From NCBI RefSeq assembly GCF_009909185.1, contig NZ_JAAAMV010000026.1:1-64000 (forward strand): a stretch of DNA of 64,000 nucleotides, written 5' to 3'. Position 1 is the first letter of the stretch. Every line of letters begins with the position of its first letter. Shown here one piece after another: positions 1 to 8,662 of this stretch. Below the pieces are notes generated by a model. The model searched no databases. It was given only the letters and a program-made list of their open reading frames with translations, and was not told the DNA's origin. This DNA comes from Paenibacillus glycinis (GTDB taxonomy: Bacteria; Bacillota; Bacilli; Paenibacillales; Paenibacillaceae). The position numbers and the translations under genes are program-made.

Positions 1-13
1 TGAAATCCTTCAT
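1..13 (-). CDS. First codons of a leftward gene running off the window
   Basis: On the minus strand an AAAGGAG ribosome binding site (about 22-28) stands 8 bases before an ATG at 13, and four codons (M-K-D-F) follow before the window edge. The RBS and spacing are the only evidence. The product cannot be named from what is visible. Confidence 0.45.
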
Positions 14-248
14 AGTAACGGCTCCTTTCGAATGTAGCTCTGCATATGGTTTTAAGTAGAATCCACTACACATTGTATCCACATGCAACCTACGTTAAGC
101 GATTGGGGCCGCCTCGTTCATTATGACTAAAGGGCAGTCTAACGCAACTTCACATCAACTTTATGCGTCATTTGAAGATAGGTTGGAGTGAATTCACAGG
201 AAGGGAACGGATTTCTACATCATGTGATGAGAGGGAAGGAGCATGCAC
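14..248. other. AT-rich intergenic region
   Basis: This stretch separates the leftward edge gene from the lipoprotein gene at 249 and should hold both promoters. I could not assign a convincing -35/-10 pair. An AAGGAG site at 236-241 serves the downstream gene. No RNA gene was recognised. Confidence 0.4.
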
Positions 249-707
249 ATGAAAAAAGATTATGTGATGTTGCTTTTATTTGCATTATGCTTCGCTATTC
301 TAACTGGATGTAAATCAAATGAGCCAGAAGATAAGCAGTCATTTCCATTAGCTCATAAACAGTTTATTGAACAATACGGTTGGACAATACGACAATTTCA
401 TGCTGACACGAATTTTGGTGCTGGTACCTTAAAGGCTTCCTATCAGGAACGTGCGAACGATTTAAAAACAAAGGCAAATCTTGATTTAAGTCCATATGTG
501 GATAAAGAAGTCATTGAGACGGAGTACATACTTAACGAAAGCATAAATAATTATAATGAGATAACCTGTCACTTATTTGAAAGTGAAGGAAAAATAATCG
601 CAGCCTATCTGGTATTAAATCAATCCGTGCTCGAGGAAGATAACTACACATATAAGACTATCCCTGGCCCAACCAGACCTATGATGAATAAAGAGGATGT
701 AATATGA
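249..707 (+). CDS. Small lipoprotein, DUF4830-like
   Basis: This is a 152-residue predicted lipoprotein. The N terminus has two lysines, a hydrophobic run and a lipobox (LTGC), so it should be lipid-anchored outside the membrane. The body contains a DLSPYxDKEV segment that resembles the DUF4830 family of Bacillota. That family call is from pattern memory and is not certain, and the family has no established function. The ATG at 249 is chosen over the one at 243 because AAGGAG at 236-241 sits 7 bases before it, whereas the 243 ATG is only one base away. The gene is markedly AT-richer than the sugar loci downstream and has no obvious operon partner. Confidence 0.7.
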   Translation: MKKDYVMLLLFALCFAILTGCKSNEPEDKQSFPLAHKQFIEQYGWTIRQFHADTNFGAGTLKASYQERANDLKTKANLDLSPYVDKEVIETEYILNESINNYNEITCHLFESEGKIIAAYLVLNQSVLEEDNYTYKTIPGPTRPMMNKEDVI

Positions 708-836
708 AAGTTTTTTAGATAAGCGACCATATATTTGGGGAATTACGCTAAACGGGTACGAGAATACAACGACAGCAGATTGCTGTCAACTCGATCCGCT
801 TGACGACAGGTTTATGCCGATAAGGAGATTGTGAGC

Positions 837-1220
837 ATGGCAAATGAAATGGTGTACATCACTGTTATAGAAGAACTCTTAATTACAATACCTGAACTAA
901 AGCCACTCTACGCTGAAAATACGTATATGTGGTTCGATGACTACCTGCCATATGTGGTCTTTGGTTTCGTTGTCGTTCCAACCATGGAAGAAATTCTTCA
1001 AAATGATTGGCAAACCCCCGTGTTAAAACGGATTTCCGATTTTATAGAGATAATGATGCAAAGTAAGCACGATGATGTTCGAACACTCGCGGCGATAGAA
1101 ATCGCAGAGTGGTTAGCTTATGAAGAGAAACCTGTCATTCGGACAAATGCGATAAAGTTAATGGGACGGGAAACCCTTAAAGAAATGAACGGAATGATGA
1201 ATTGGAGACCAAATCTTTGA
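837..1220 (+). CDS. Small cytoplasmic protein, DUF7674-like
   Basis: The product is a 127-residue acidic protein with no signal peptide or membrane segment. The order of motifs (IPELKPLY near the start, LPYVVFG, then VRTLAAIEIAEWL and a C-terminal MGRETLKEM) resembles DUF7674 proteins of Bacilli, whose role is unknown. Members are often found in immunity-like or orphan settings, but nothing here proves that. AAGGAG at 822-827 lies 9 bases before the ATG at 837; a GTG at 831 is only 3 bases from it and is less likely. Base composition is AT-rich like the preceding gene. It converges on the diguanylate cyclase. Confidence 0.65.
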   Translation: MANEMVYITVIEELLITIPELKPLYAENTYMWFDDYLPYVVFGFVVVPTMEEILQNDWQTPVLKRISDFIEIMMQSKHDDVRTLAAIEIAEWLAYEEKPVIRTNAIKLMGRETLKEMNGMMNWRPNL

Positions 1221-1288
1221 ACGAACGGGCACGATAGCTCAACAACATGAGACAGTCTACGACTTTATTTTCATCGGACACCGGCGGC

Positions 1289-2500
1289 TTATTTGGAGGT
1301 AAATAATTCATGATTCCCCCGCGTCTGATGCGGGAATTGTTCGGATCGGTTGCGGGATAGGCCATCTCTTCCATTACTCTTAGCTGCGTAAAGCGCTTGA
1401 TCACAAGTCGTATATAGCGTCTCAAGCTGTGTGAACTTATTCGGCACTACAGTGAGCACGCCCATGCTGATTGTATAAGGTACCGGCGGAGCTTCGCCGA
1501 ATGAACCGCGTAGCGATTGTTTAATCCGCTCGGCTAGTTCGGTGGACTCGGCTTCATTCTTTCCTGGGAGCATCAGACCAAACTCGTCTCCTCCATAACG
1601 AGTAAACAAATCCTCGTTGCCCAAATTCCGCTTGATCCGCGAGGCTAGATCCTGCAATACCAGATCGCCGACGTGGTGACCATGGGTATCGTTAATGGTT
1701 TTGAACCAATCAATATCGAAAAGCAGATAAGATACAGGCTTCCCCTTCTTCGCATAATGCGCAAGAGCCAGCTTCGCATGGATTGAAAACGTTCTGCGAT
1801 TCAGCGTGCCTGTCAAATCATCATAACTGGCTAAATGGACTAATTCTTGATTGGTTTTCTCCTTCAATAACAATACAAATGCCGTGCTCCCCAGAACCGT
1901 GAGCAGAAAGATACCCAATAACGAAATCAATTGAAAGATTCCCGGAATGAAGAAGCTGGCCGTTTCCGCGAACCGTAAGGCGATTATCCCTCTTAGCATG
2001 AAAGCTAGCATTGCAAGTAGATAGAGACTGCCCGTGACTCTCATGAGTACAGTTGCGGCTCGGTCCAGAACGAGCCGATAGGCCGGCATCAGGATTGCCG
2101 CGGTTACGAAAGTGATATAGGCAATTCGCATATCTTCGTTGTTGTGCAAGAGGAGGAGCAATTGAAAGCCGACGATGCCGCACGCCGTTAAGCGTGCATA
2201 CATTTTCTTTATCTTCAGCCGAATCGGTTTATGAAGATTCAAGAGGGCTACCATCTCAAGGGAAGTGCCAATCAATAGAATCGAGTTCGCGAAACTGATG
2301 GAGAGAAAATCCGGAATGGTATCTCCCCGAAGCGCCATACAAAACCAGGATATAATTTGCAAGCATTTCGCAACGAAGTAACTATTGATCGATGCGAGAT
2401 TGGAGCGGTCCAGCCAATATGAGCTAGCCAGAACGAAAGCCACTAAATAACCGATTCCAAGCGCTATGATAATCGTGTGTGAGTCTAAGTATAAATTCAT
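1289..2500 (-). CDS. Membrane diguanylate cyclase (GGDEF)
   Basis: This is a predicted cyclic-di-GMP synthase with about seven N-terminal membrane helices (roughly residues 5-220) and a cytoplasmic GGDEF domain (about 230-390). The active-site signature RYGGDEF is intact, with the upstream DIDWFKxxND metal/substrate motif. The position that would hold the RxxD inhibitory site reads GNED, so product feedback through a canonical I-site seems lost. A start at 2542 is also open, but a TATAAT sequence on this strand (2552-2547) would put the transcript start near 2540, so the ATG at 2500 is preferred; that choice is inference. No EAL or other output domain is present. Confidence 0.85.
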   Translation of the reverse strand: MNLYLDSHTIIIALGIGYLVAFVLASSYWLDRSNLASINSYFVAKCLQIISWFCMALRGDTIPDFLSISFANSILLIGTSLEMVALLNLHKPIRLKIKKMYARLTACGIVGFQLLLLLHNNEDMRIAYITFVTAAILMPAYRLVLDRAATVLMRVTGSLYLLAMLAFMLRGIIALRFAETASFFIPGIFQLISLLGIFLLTVLGSTAFVLLLKEKTNQELVHLASYDDLTGTLNRRTFSIHAKLALAHYAKKGKPVSYLLFDIDWFKTINDTHGHHVGDLVLQDLASRIKRNLGNEDLFTRYGGDEFGLMLPGKNEAESTELAERIKQSLRGSFGEAPPVPYTISMGVLTVVPNKFTQLETLYTTCDQALYAAKSNGRDGLSRNRSEQFPHQTRGNHELFTSK

Positions 2501-3004
2501 GTTGTGCACCTGCTTAAGTAGGAGTATCCATTGATCATTCACTCAGATTATAACAAATCCTTCGCAGCGTGGCTCATTTCCCATAAGAATTTAAGCTGCT
2601 CTTCTTTCTATCGACAACTCAAAGTTTATGCTCAACTCCGCGGAGAGCGTAGAAGAGAACGCAAATCGTTGGAACTGTTATCTGCAAGGATCCTCAATGC
2701 CGCGATAAAAAGCTATTGACGCCATAGGGGCAACTTGTTACTATAATCCATATAATTCTATCGGAATTATTAACTATCTACTTATCATTGTTGACCGGCC
2801 AACCGGAGATCCGCTTATTTTATTGGCAAAGTCCTATTGCTGATTAACAGCATGGAGTAGGGAAATGATGCGTAGATAAAAATCGAACCGGTTCCATAAT
2901 TGCAGTTTTGTTTCAAAACGTTGCGGATTCACTAGCGGATGCTTAAGAACCTATCCTATCAACTTATATCGAACGACTATTATGTTCATGTGGAGGAATT
3001 TGTA
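2501..3004. other. Divergent intergenic region before the sulfatase operon
   Basis: About 500 bases lie between the diguanylate cyclase and the solute-binding protein gene. On the minus strand TATAAT (2552-2547) is a candidate -10 for the cyclase. On the plus strand TTGGCA (2823-2828), a 16-base spacer and TAACAG (2845-2850) is a weak promoter candidate, followed by the palindrome at 2885-2894. An open frame at 2531-2719 has no RBS and is not believed. Confidence 0.4.
2885..2894. promoter_or_regulatory. CG-centred palindrome, candidate LacI-family operator
   Basis: The ten bases GAACCGGTTC form a perfect palindrome with a central CG, the usual geometry of LacI-family operators. It lies about 110 bases upstream of the first gene of the operon whose last gene (11909) encodes a LacI regulator. 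Assignment to that regulator is inference. Confidence 0.45.
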
Positions 3005-4582
3005 ATGAAGAGATGGCTTCCGATTTCTATTGCGGCAGTACTTGCCATGGGGACGATTGCGGGTTGCGGGGATTCGAACGACAGCAAGACTAATGCGGTT
3101 AATTCGGAAAATACGAATAGCACGGCGCCGTCGTCCGAACAGTCGTCCGAACCGGATTCCGATAAGGCCGATCAATCCAAGAAACTGGATATCGACATTT
3201 TGACCATCAGCTATGGCGGCGCGAATTGGTCAAACGACAGTGCGATTGCTCAGTTCCTGAACCAGAAATTCAATGTCAACCTGAAATTCCAGGCGATCTC
3301 ACAGGACAATTACGAAGAGAAGTTAAACGTGCTGGCCGCCGCCGGCAACTTCCCCGACGCCTTCCTGGTACAGAAGCCGGACTACCTGAAATGGCGGGAC
3401 AAAGGCGTGTTCCTGGATTTGGCTCCCGTCATCGACCAGTACCCTAACTTGTCGCAATATTTGGGCGGTAAAGAATCGCTGCAATTCATGAATCCGCCAG
3501 GCAAGATTTACGGTCTTCCCTATTATCAAATCGAGACGCAAACCTCCTTTGGCATCCGCAAGGACTGGCTGGATAAGCTTGGACTGCAGATGCCGACGAC
3601 GATTGACGAGTTTTACGACGTAACCAAGGCCTTCGCTACGCAAGATCCGGACGGAGACGGCAAGGCTGATACGTATGGCTTCTCGGCTTCCCTGGTTCAG
3701 AATAAGACGGATTTCAAGCATATCGATCCGATCAAAGCGGCTTTTGGTCTGGTTAATAACTGGGGCGTAAAGGACGGCCAGCTGATCAGCTGGCACACGC
3801 AAACCAAAGAGCTCGAGGATTTCGCGACCTTCTTGAATAAGGCCTACAAGGAAGGCGTGTTGGACAAGGACTTCGCGATCAACAAAGTAAAGGATCCGCA
3901 GGACAAGTACGAGACGGCGGGCAAGGTCGGCATCGATGATGTGGTGCCGAACAATTTCTATCAAGCGATCGTTCCGAAGCTGAAGAAAGTCGACCCGAAC
4001 GCGGAAACCGTGCAGCTGCTGCCGCCGAAGGGACCGACGGGCTTGCAGGGAACTTCGACGAATTCCATCACGCAGAAGATAGTCATCAACGCCAAGATCG
4101 ATAAGGATAAGCAGGATCGCTTGCTCGAGATGTTTAACTACTTCTTGTCCGACGAAGGCGACGTTCTGACGAAAAGCGGCGTCGAAGGGGCCGACTATAA
4201 GAAGGACGGCGACAAGTACGTTAAGCTGGATGCCTTCGACCAGGACGGCGCCAATCTAATCTCCACGCTGCTGCTTCGTCGATTTGATCTGCATACCCAG
4301 ATCCATCTGTGGGACGATCCCACGACGGTTAGCAACGTCGATCAATGGTTCAAGAACAACGAGCCGTTTAAATGGGCAGACGCGGCGGCAGGGCTGGAAT
4401 CGCCGACGGCTACCAAAATCGGGACGACCATCGACCAGAAGTTTATGGCAACGCTGATCAAAGTCATCATGGGCGATCAGCCGATCGGCGACATCGAACA
4501 AGCGGTGGCGCAGTGGAAAAAGGACGGCGGCGATCAAATGACGAAGGAATACAATGACGCTTACCAAGCAACTCAGAAATAA
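3005..4582 (+). CDS. Extracellular solute-binding lipoprotein of a sugar ABC importer
   Basis: This 525-residue lipoprotein has lipobox IAGC with the lipidated Cys at 21, a Ser/Asn/Glu-rich linker to about residue 58, and a periplasmic-binding-like fold of the large LipO/YtcQ type seen in Paenibacillus. It should capture an oligosaccharide outside the cell and deliver it to the two permeases encoded next. The ATG at 3005 is chosen because GGAGGA at 2992-2997 is 7 bases upstream and the signal peptide starts there; the frame extends to 2939 without an RBS. No ATP-binding subunit is in the operon, so a shared MsmX-type ATPase encoded elsewhere is likely. The sulfatases downstream suggest a sulfated substrate. 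Confidence 0.9.
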   Translation: MKRWLPISIAAVLAMGTIAGCGDSNDSKTNAVNSENTNSTAPSSEQSSEPDSDKADQSKKLDIDILTISYGGANWSNDSAIAQFLNQKFNVNLKFQAISQDNYEEKLNVLAAAGNFPDAFLVQKPDYLKWRDKGVFLDLAPVIDQYPNLSQYLGGKESLQFMNPPGKIYGLPYYQIETQTSFGIRKDWLDKLGLQMPTTIDEFYDVTKAFATQDPDGDGKADTYGFSASLVQNKTDFKHIDPIKAAFGLVNNWGVKDGQLISWHTQTKELEDFATFLNKAYKEGVLDKDFAINKVKDPQDKYETAGKVGIDDVVPNNFYQAIVPKLKKVDPNAETVQLLPPKGPTGLQGTSTNSITQKIVINAKIDKDKQDRLLEMFNYFLSDEGDVLTKSGVEGADYKKDGDKYVKLDAFDQDGANLISTLLLRRFDLHTQIHLWDDPTTVSNVDQWFKNNEPFKWADAAAGLESPTATKIGTTIDQKFMATLIKVIMGDQPIGDIEQAVAQWKKDGGDQMTKEYNDAYQATQK

Positions 4583-4602
4583 CGCCTCAGAGGAGGAACA
4601 AC

Positions 4603-5565
4603 ATGAGGATGGAAATAAAGGAGGAAGCAGTCGAGTCGACTGCTTCTTCATCTGTCGCAAGGTCCAGAAGCTCCTCGGCTTGGATCCGCGGAATTCCGAT
4701 CTATGTGATGATTTTGCCGGGTTTTCTGTATTTCGTCATCTTCAGGTACATTCCGATGGGCGGTCTTGTGATCGCATTTCAAGAGTACGATCCGTTTCTT
4801 GGATTTCTGAATAGTCCATGGACCGGATTGGATAATTTCCACCGGCTGCTGACGGATCCGGACTTAGGGATGCTGCTCCGCAACTCGCTGATCCTAAGCG
4901 GATTGAATTTGATTTTGTTCTTTCCCGCGCCAATCCTTCTCGCCATCATGTTAAGCGAGGTAAGCAGATCATGGTTCCGCAAAAGCGTGCAAACGATCAT
5001 CTATATGCCTCATTTCCTGTCCTGGGTCATCGTCGTCAACATCACCGTCGTATTGTTCGCTACGCAGGACGGCGGCATCAACAATTTGCTTGAGAGCCTT
5101 GGTTTTCAGCGGATCGAGTTTTTAACGGACTCGCACTATTTCCGTGCCTTGTACGTGCTGCAAAATATTTGGAAAGAATCCGGCTGGAGCGCGATCATCT
5201 TTTTGGCGGCGCTGGCCGGCGTTAATCCGATGCTGTACGAAGCCGCGGTGGTCGACGGCGCCAGCCGCTGGAGACAGGTATGGCACATTACGCTTCCGGC
5301 GCTGAAATCGACCGTGATCATCTTATTTATTCTTCGGCTCGGTCAGGTGCTGGACCTCGGTTTCGAGCATATCCTGCTGATCCAAAACCCGGTCAATTTA
5401 GGCGTAGCCGATGTCTTCGATACCTATGTTTACCGTAATGGCGTGCTGCAGGGCAATTTCAGCTATTCGACGACCGTAGGCGTATTCAAGTCGGTCATCG
5501 GACTGGTTTTGATCATGCTTGCGAATCGGTTGACCAAAGTGTTCGGTCAAGAGGGGGTTTACTAG
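4603..5565 (+). CDS. Sugar ABC transporter permease (LplB/YteP type)
   Basis: The product is a 320-residue integral membrane protein with about six helices after a hydrophilic N terminus of some 30 residues. The permease EAA loop is clear near residue 211 (YEAAVVDGASRWRQVWHITLP), the site that contacts the ATPase. GAGGAGGA lies just before the ATG at 4603, 20 bases after the binding-protein gene. Length and sequence style match the LplB/YteP family, which pairs with large solute-binding lipoproteins like its neighbour. It forms the channel with the product of 5567. Confidence 0.92.
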   Translation: MRMEIKEEAVESTASSSVARSRSSSAWIRGIPIYVMILPGFLYFVIFRYIPMGGLVIAFQEYDPFLGFLNSPWTGLDNFHRLLTDPDLGMLLRNSLILSGLNLILFFPAPILLAIMLSEVSRSWFRKSVQTIIYMPHFLSWVIVVNITVVLFATQDGGINNLLESLGFQRIEFLTDSHYFRALYVLQNIWKESGWSAIIFLAALAGVNPMLYEAAVVDGASRWRQVWHITLPALKSTVIILFILRLGQVLDLGFEHILLIQNPVNLGVADVFDTYVYRNGVLQGNFSYSTTVGVFKSVIGLVLIMLANRLTKVFGQEGVY

Positions 5566-5566
5566 C

Positions 5567-6436
5567 ATGAGAAGGTTCAATGCCCGCGGAAGCCAACCGA
5601 TCTTTACGGTATTGACGACCGGCATGTTGTTGGTCAGCATGTTAATCGTCCTGTTCCCCTTCCTGTACGTGGTCACGACTTCCTTCGCGCCGAGAGAAGA
5701 GATCGTGTCACGGGGATTTTTCGTATTTCCCCATCGCTGGACGATCAATGCGTACGGCTATCTCATGAGCAATCGTCAATTCATGACTTCGTTCTTGAAT
5801 GCCGTTCACATCACCGTCCTCGGCACGATCGTCAACATGTCGTTTACCTCGCTGATGGCTTATGGCCTGTCCAAGAGGTGGCTGAAAGGCCGAAAAGCGC
5901 TCAACTTGATGGTGCTCTTCACGATGCTGTTCGGCGGCGGTATTATTCCGACCTATCTCGTCGTCAAGAGCCTGCATCTTATCGATAGCTACTGGTCCCT
6001 CTATCTGACCGGCGCAATCGCGCCGTTTCATCTGATCGTGATGCGCAGCTTCTTTCAGAACATACCGCTCGAGCTGGAAGAGGCGGCGCGCATGGACGGC
6101 TGCGGCGAATGGCGGTTGTTCGGGCGCATCGTGCTGCCGCTCTCGTTGCCGGCGGTCGCTACTTTCACGCTGTTCTATGCCGTACAGAACTGGAATGCTT
6201 ATTTTAACGCGGTCTTGTATTTGAACGATTCCGACAAATGGCCTTTGCAGGTGTTCCTGCGTCAGATGATGAACGAAGCCAATGACAGCATGGAGAACGT
6301 ATCGGGCGCGTTCGAATACAGTCCCAGCGTGAAGATGGCGGCGATCGTCATTGCAGCGGTGCCGTTGATCGCGGTGTATCCGTTTCTGCAGAAATATTTC
6401 AACAAAGGCATGTTGATGGGATCTGTGAAGGGATAA
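5567..6436 (+). CDS. Sugar ABC transporter permease (LplC/YtcP type)
   Basis: This second permease subunit has 289 residues and six predicted helices. Its EAA loop lies near residue 170 (EEAARMDGCGEWRLFGRIVLP). It begins one base after the stop of the first permease gene, so the two are almost certainly translated together. The typical LplC/YtcP features are a short N terminus, an early PFLYVVTTSFAP motif and a C-terminal segment ending MLMGSVKG. With the upstream permease and lipoprotein it makes a complete importer apart from the ATPase. Confidence 0.92.
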   Translation: MRRFNARGSQPIFTVLTTGMLLVSMLIVLFPFLYVVTTSFAPREEIVSRGFFVFPHRWTINAYGYLMSNRQFMTSFLNAVHITVLGTIVNMSFTSLMAYGLSKRWLKGRKALNLMVLFTMLFGGGIIPTYLVVKSLHLIDSYWSLYLTGAIAPFHLIVMRSFFQNIPLELEEAARMDGCGEWRLFGRIVLPLSLPAVATFTLFYAVQNWNAYFNAVLYLNDSDKWPLQVFLRQMMNEANDSMENVSGAFEYSPSVKMAAIVIAAVPLIAVYPFLQKYFNKGMLMGSVKG

Positions 6437-6499
6437 CGGCGAGAAGAGGAATCAGGCAAACGAAGCAGACGACTCTGAATAAAGGAAGGTACCATTCTA

Positions 6500-8647
6500 A
6501 TGGCCATTCAAGAAGATTATATCGAGCGGGTATATGCGGGCTGGCTTGCCAAGGTGATCGGCGTCAGGCACGGCGGCAACATCGAGAATTGGACGTATGA
6601 GCGGATTCAACGCGCGTTCGGCGAGATCACCGGCTATTTGCACGACTTCAAGAATTTCGCGGCGGACGACGACACGAACGGGCCGCTTTTTTTCCTGCGG
6701 GCGCTCGAGGACTACGCGTGCGGCACGGACATTACGGCGGAGCAGATCGGGCTGACCTGGCTTAATTACGCCCCGGACGGGCACGGCTTCTATTGGTGGG
6801 GAGGCTACGGCAAGTCCACGGAGCACACGGCCTACCTGAATTTAAAGAACGGCATCATGGCGCCGCGCTCAGGCTCCATAGAGCAGAACGGCGTTGCCGT
6901 TGCCGAGCAGATCGGCGGCCAGATCTTCATCGATACATGGGGGCTGATCGCCCCGGGACGGCCGGATCTGGCTGCGCAGTTCGCGGACAAGAGCGCCTCC
7001 GTATCGCATGATGGAAACGGCAAATTCGGCGGGATGTTTATTGCCGCGTGCATCGCCGCCGCCTTTGCCGAACAGGACATCGAGCGAATCATCGCGCGCG
7101 GTCTGGCGGTCATCCCCGAGGATTGCGAATATGCGCACGTGACGCGCGCGGTCATCGAATTCTACAAAGCGTATCCGGATAACTGGAGGGACGCGTTCCA
7201 GTTCATCAAGGAAAATTACGGCTACGACAAGTATCCGGGGCACTGCCACATCATCCCGAATTCGGCCGCGATGATCTTGTCGCTGTTGTACGGCGAAGGC
7301 GACTTCTCCCGAACGATCAACATTTGCAACATGTGCGGCTGGGATACGGACTGCAATGTAGGCAATGTGGCGACGATCATGGGCGTTCGGGGAGGAATCG
7401 ATGCGATCGGCGATGAGTGGAGGCGCCCGATCAACGACTTTCTTTGCTGCTCAAGCGTCATCGGTTCGCTGAACATTCTCGATATCCCATGGTGCGCAGC
7501 CTATATCGCTCGAATCGGCTATAAGCTTCAGGGCGAGCAGCCGCCGGGCAAATGGGCCGGCATTCTCGCGGATCGAGGGACGAGATTTCACTTCGAATAC
7601 CCGGGTTCGACGCACGCGTTCCGGTTGGAGCATAACGACCCCCTGCCGGTAACGGGGTGGATCGAGAACACGACGCAGGCGTCGGCTACCGGCGACAGGT
7701 CGCTGAAGGTTGCGTTCGATAGCGTGCAAGGCGGTTGCGCGTACCGGGTATTTCACCAAACTTACTATCGCCCGCACGACTTCGACGACAGTCGTTACGA
7801 CCCGGGCTTCTCGCCGATTCTATATCCCGGTCAGACGATAGAAGCCCAAGTGCTGCTGCCGGGACCAGCCGATCAGCGGGTGCAGGCTCGCCTCTATGCC
7901 AAAGACGGCAACGAGAACGCCTACTATTACGGGGAAGCCGCACAGTTGACCGCCGGTCGCTGGACGTCCCTGCGCTTCTCCATTCCTTTCCTCAGCGGTG
8001 CTTGTCTGGAGCAAGCTGGCATCGAGCTGACCCCGCTGGACGGCAAGGGAGCGCACGGTCCGAGTCTTGTCGTGTACATCGACGATGTCGCGTTCGGCGG
8101 CGAGCCGGCCTATGCGGTCGACTTTGCCCGGGAACGGCTGGAGAAGTGGAACGGGCTGCACATCGAGGTCAGCCAGATGACCTATCTGCGGGGGATCTGG
8201 ACGCTGGAGGATGGCGCGCTCAGCGGAAGCTACTTCGGAGAGCCGGCCGAATGTTATACCGGCCAGCTGTCGTGGGACGATTATACGTTCGAAGCCGTGG
8301 TCGTGCCTAAGCTGGGCGAGCACCACCGGATCAACTTCCGCGTGCAGGGCGGCATCCGCTCTTACGCGGTCGGGTTTGCGCCGGGCGGCAGGCTTGCGCT
8401 GTACAAGAACGACAACGGCTACCGCGTATTGAGCCAGTGCGCTTCCGAGTGGCAAATCGGGAGGGCCGCAACCGTCTCGGTGCAGGCGAAGGGCGATCAT
8501 TTTCAAATCGCGGTGAACGGCGTGCTTCTTCTAGACTATATCGACGATGATCGTCCCTACTTGTCCGGCATGGTCGGATTCTCGAACGCGGAAGGCAGCC
8601 GCACGCATTATCGGAGCTTCTCGGTCTCCGGTCAATCACTTGCTTAG
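6500..8647 (+). CDS. ADP-ribosylglycohydrolase-family protein with two C-terminal beta-sandwich modules
   Basis: Residues 1 to about 350 form an ADP-ribosylglycohydrolase (DraG-like) fold: YAGWLAKVIG at the start, the metal-binding DDDTN near residue 56, and WDTDCNVGN near 281 carrying the second set of metal ligands. Residues about 380-540 look like a CBM4/9-type jelly roll (ending VVYIDDVAF), and about 550-715 like a concanavalin/LamG or DUF1080-type sandwich with an NGVLLLDY motif. There is no signal peptide, so it should be cytoplasmic. Lying between sugar permeases and sulfatases, it is more likely to cleave an imported glycoside than to act on ADP-ribosylated protein, but this is inference. 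The family normally spans about 300 residues, so the 360-residue tail is unusual. Confidence 0.82.
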   Translation: MAIQEDYIERVYAGWLAKVIGVRHGGNIENWTYERIQRAFGEITGYLHDFKNFAADDDTNGPLFFLRALEDYACGTDITAEQIGLTWLNYAPDGHGFYWWGGYGKSTEHTAYLNLKNGIMAPRSGSIEQNGVAVAEQIGGQIFIDTWGLIAPGRPDLAAQFADKSASVSHDGNGKFGGMFIAACIAAAFAEQDIERIIARGLAVIPEDCEYAHVTRAVIEFYKAYPDNWRDAFQFIKENYGYDKYPGHCHIIPNSAAMILSLLYGEGDFSRTINICNMCGWDTDCNVGNVATIMGVRGGIDAIGDEWRRPINDFLCCSSVIGSLNILDIPWCAAYIARIGYKLQGEQPPGKWAGILADRGTRFHFEYPGSTHAFRLEHNDPLPVTGWIENTTQASATGDRSLKVAFDSVQGGCAYRVFHQTYYRPHDFDDSRYDPGFSPILYPGQTIEAQVLLPGPADQRVQARLYAKDGNENAYYYGEAAQLTAGRWTSLRFSIPFLSGACLEQAGIELTPLDGKGAHGPSLVVYIDDVAFGGEPAYAVDFARERLEKWNGLHIEVSQMTYLRGIWTLEDGALSGSYFGEPAECYTGQLSWDDYTFEAVVVPKLGEHHRINFRVQGGIRSYAVGFAPGGRLALYKNDNGYRVLSQCASEWQIGRAATVSVQAKGDHFQIAVNGVLLLDYIDDDRPYLSGMVGFSNAEGSRTHYRSFSVSGQSLA

Positions 8648-8662
8648 AGGAGGTCCAGGACT

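Noticed and set aside
2531-2719. 62-codon rightward open frame
   Set aside because: No RBS, no recognisable motif, and it begins within the promoter region of the diguanylate cyclase.
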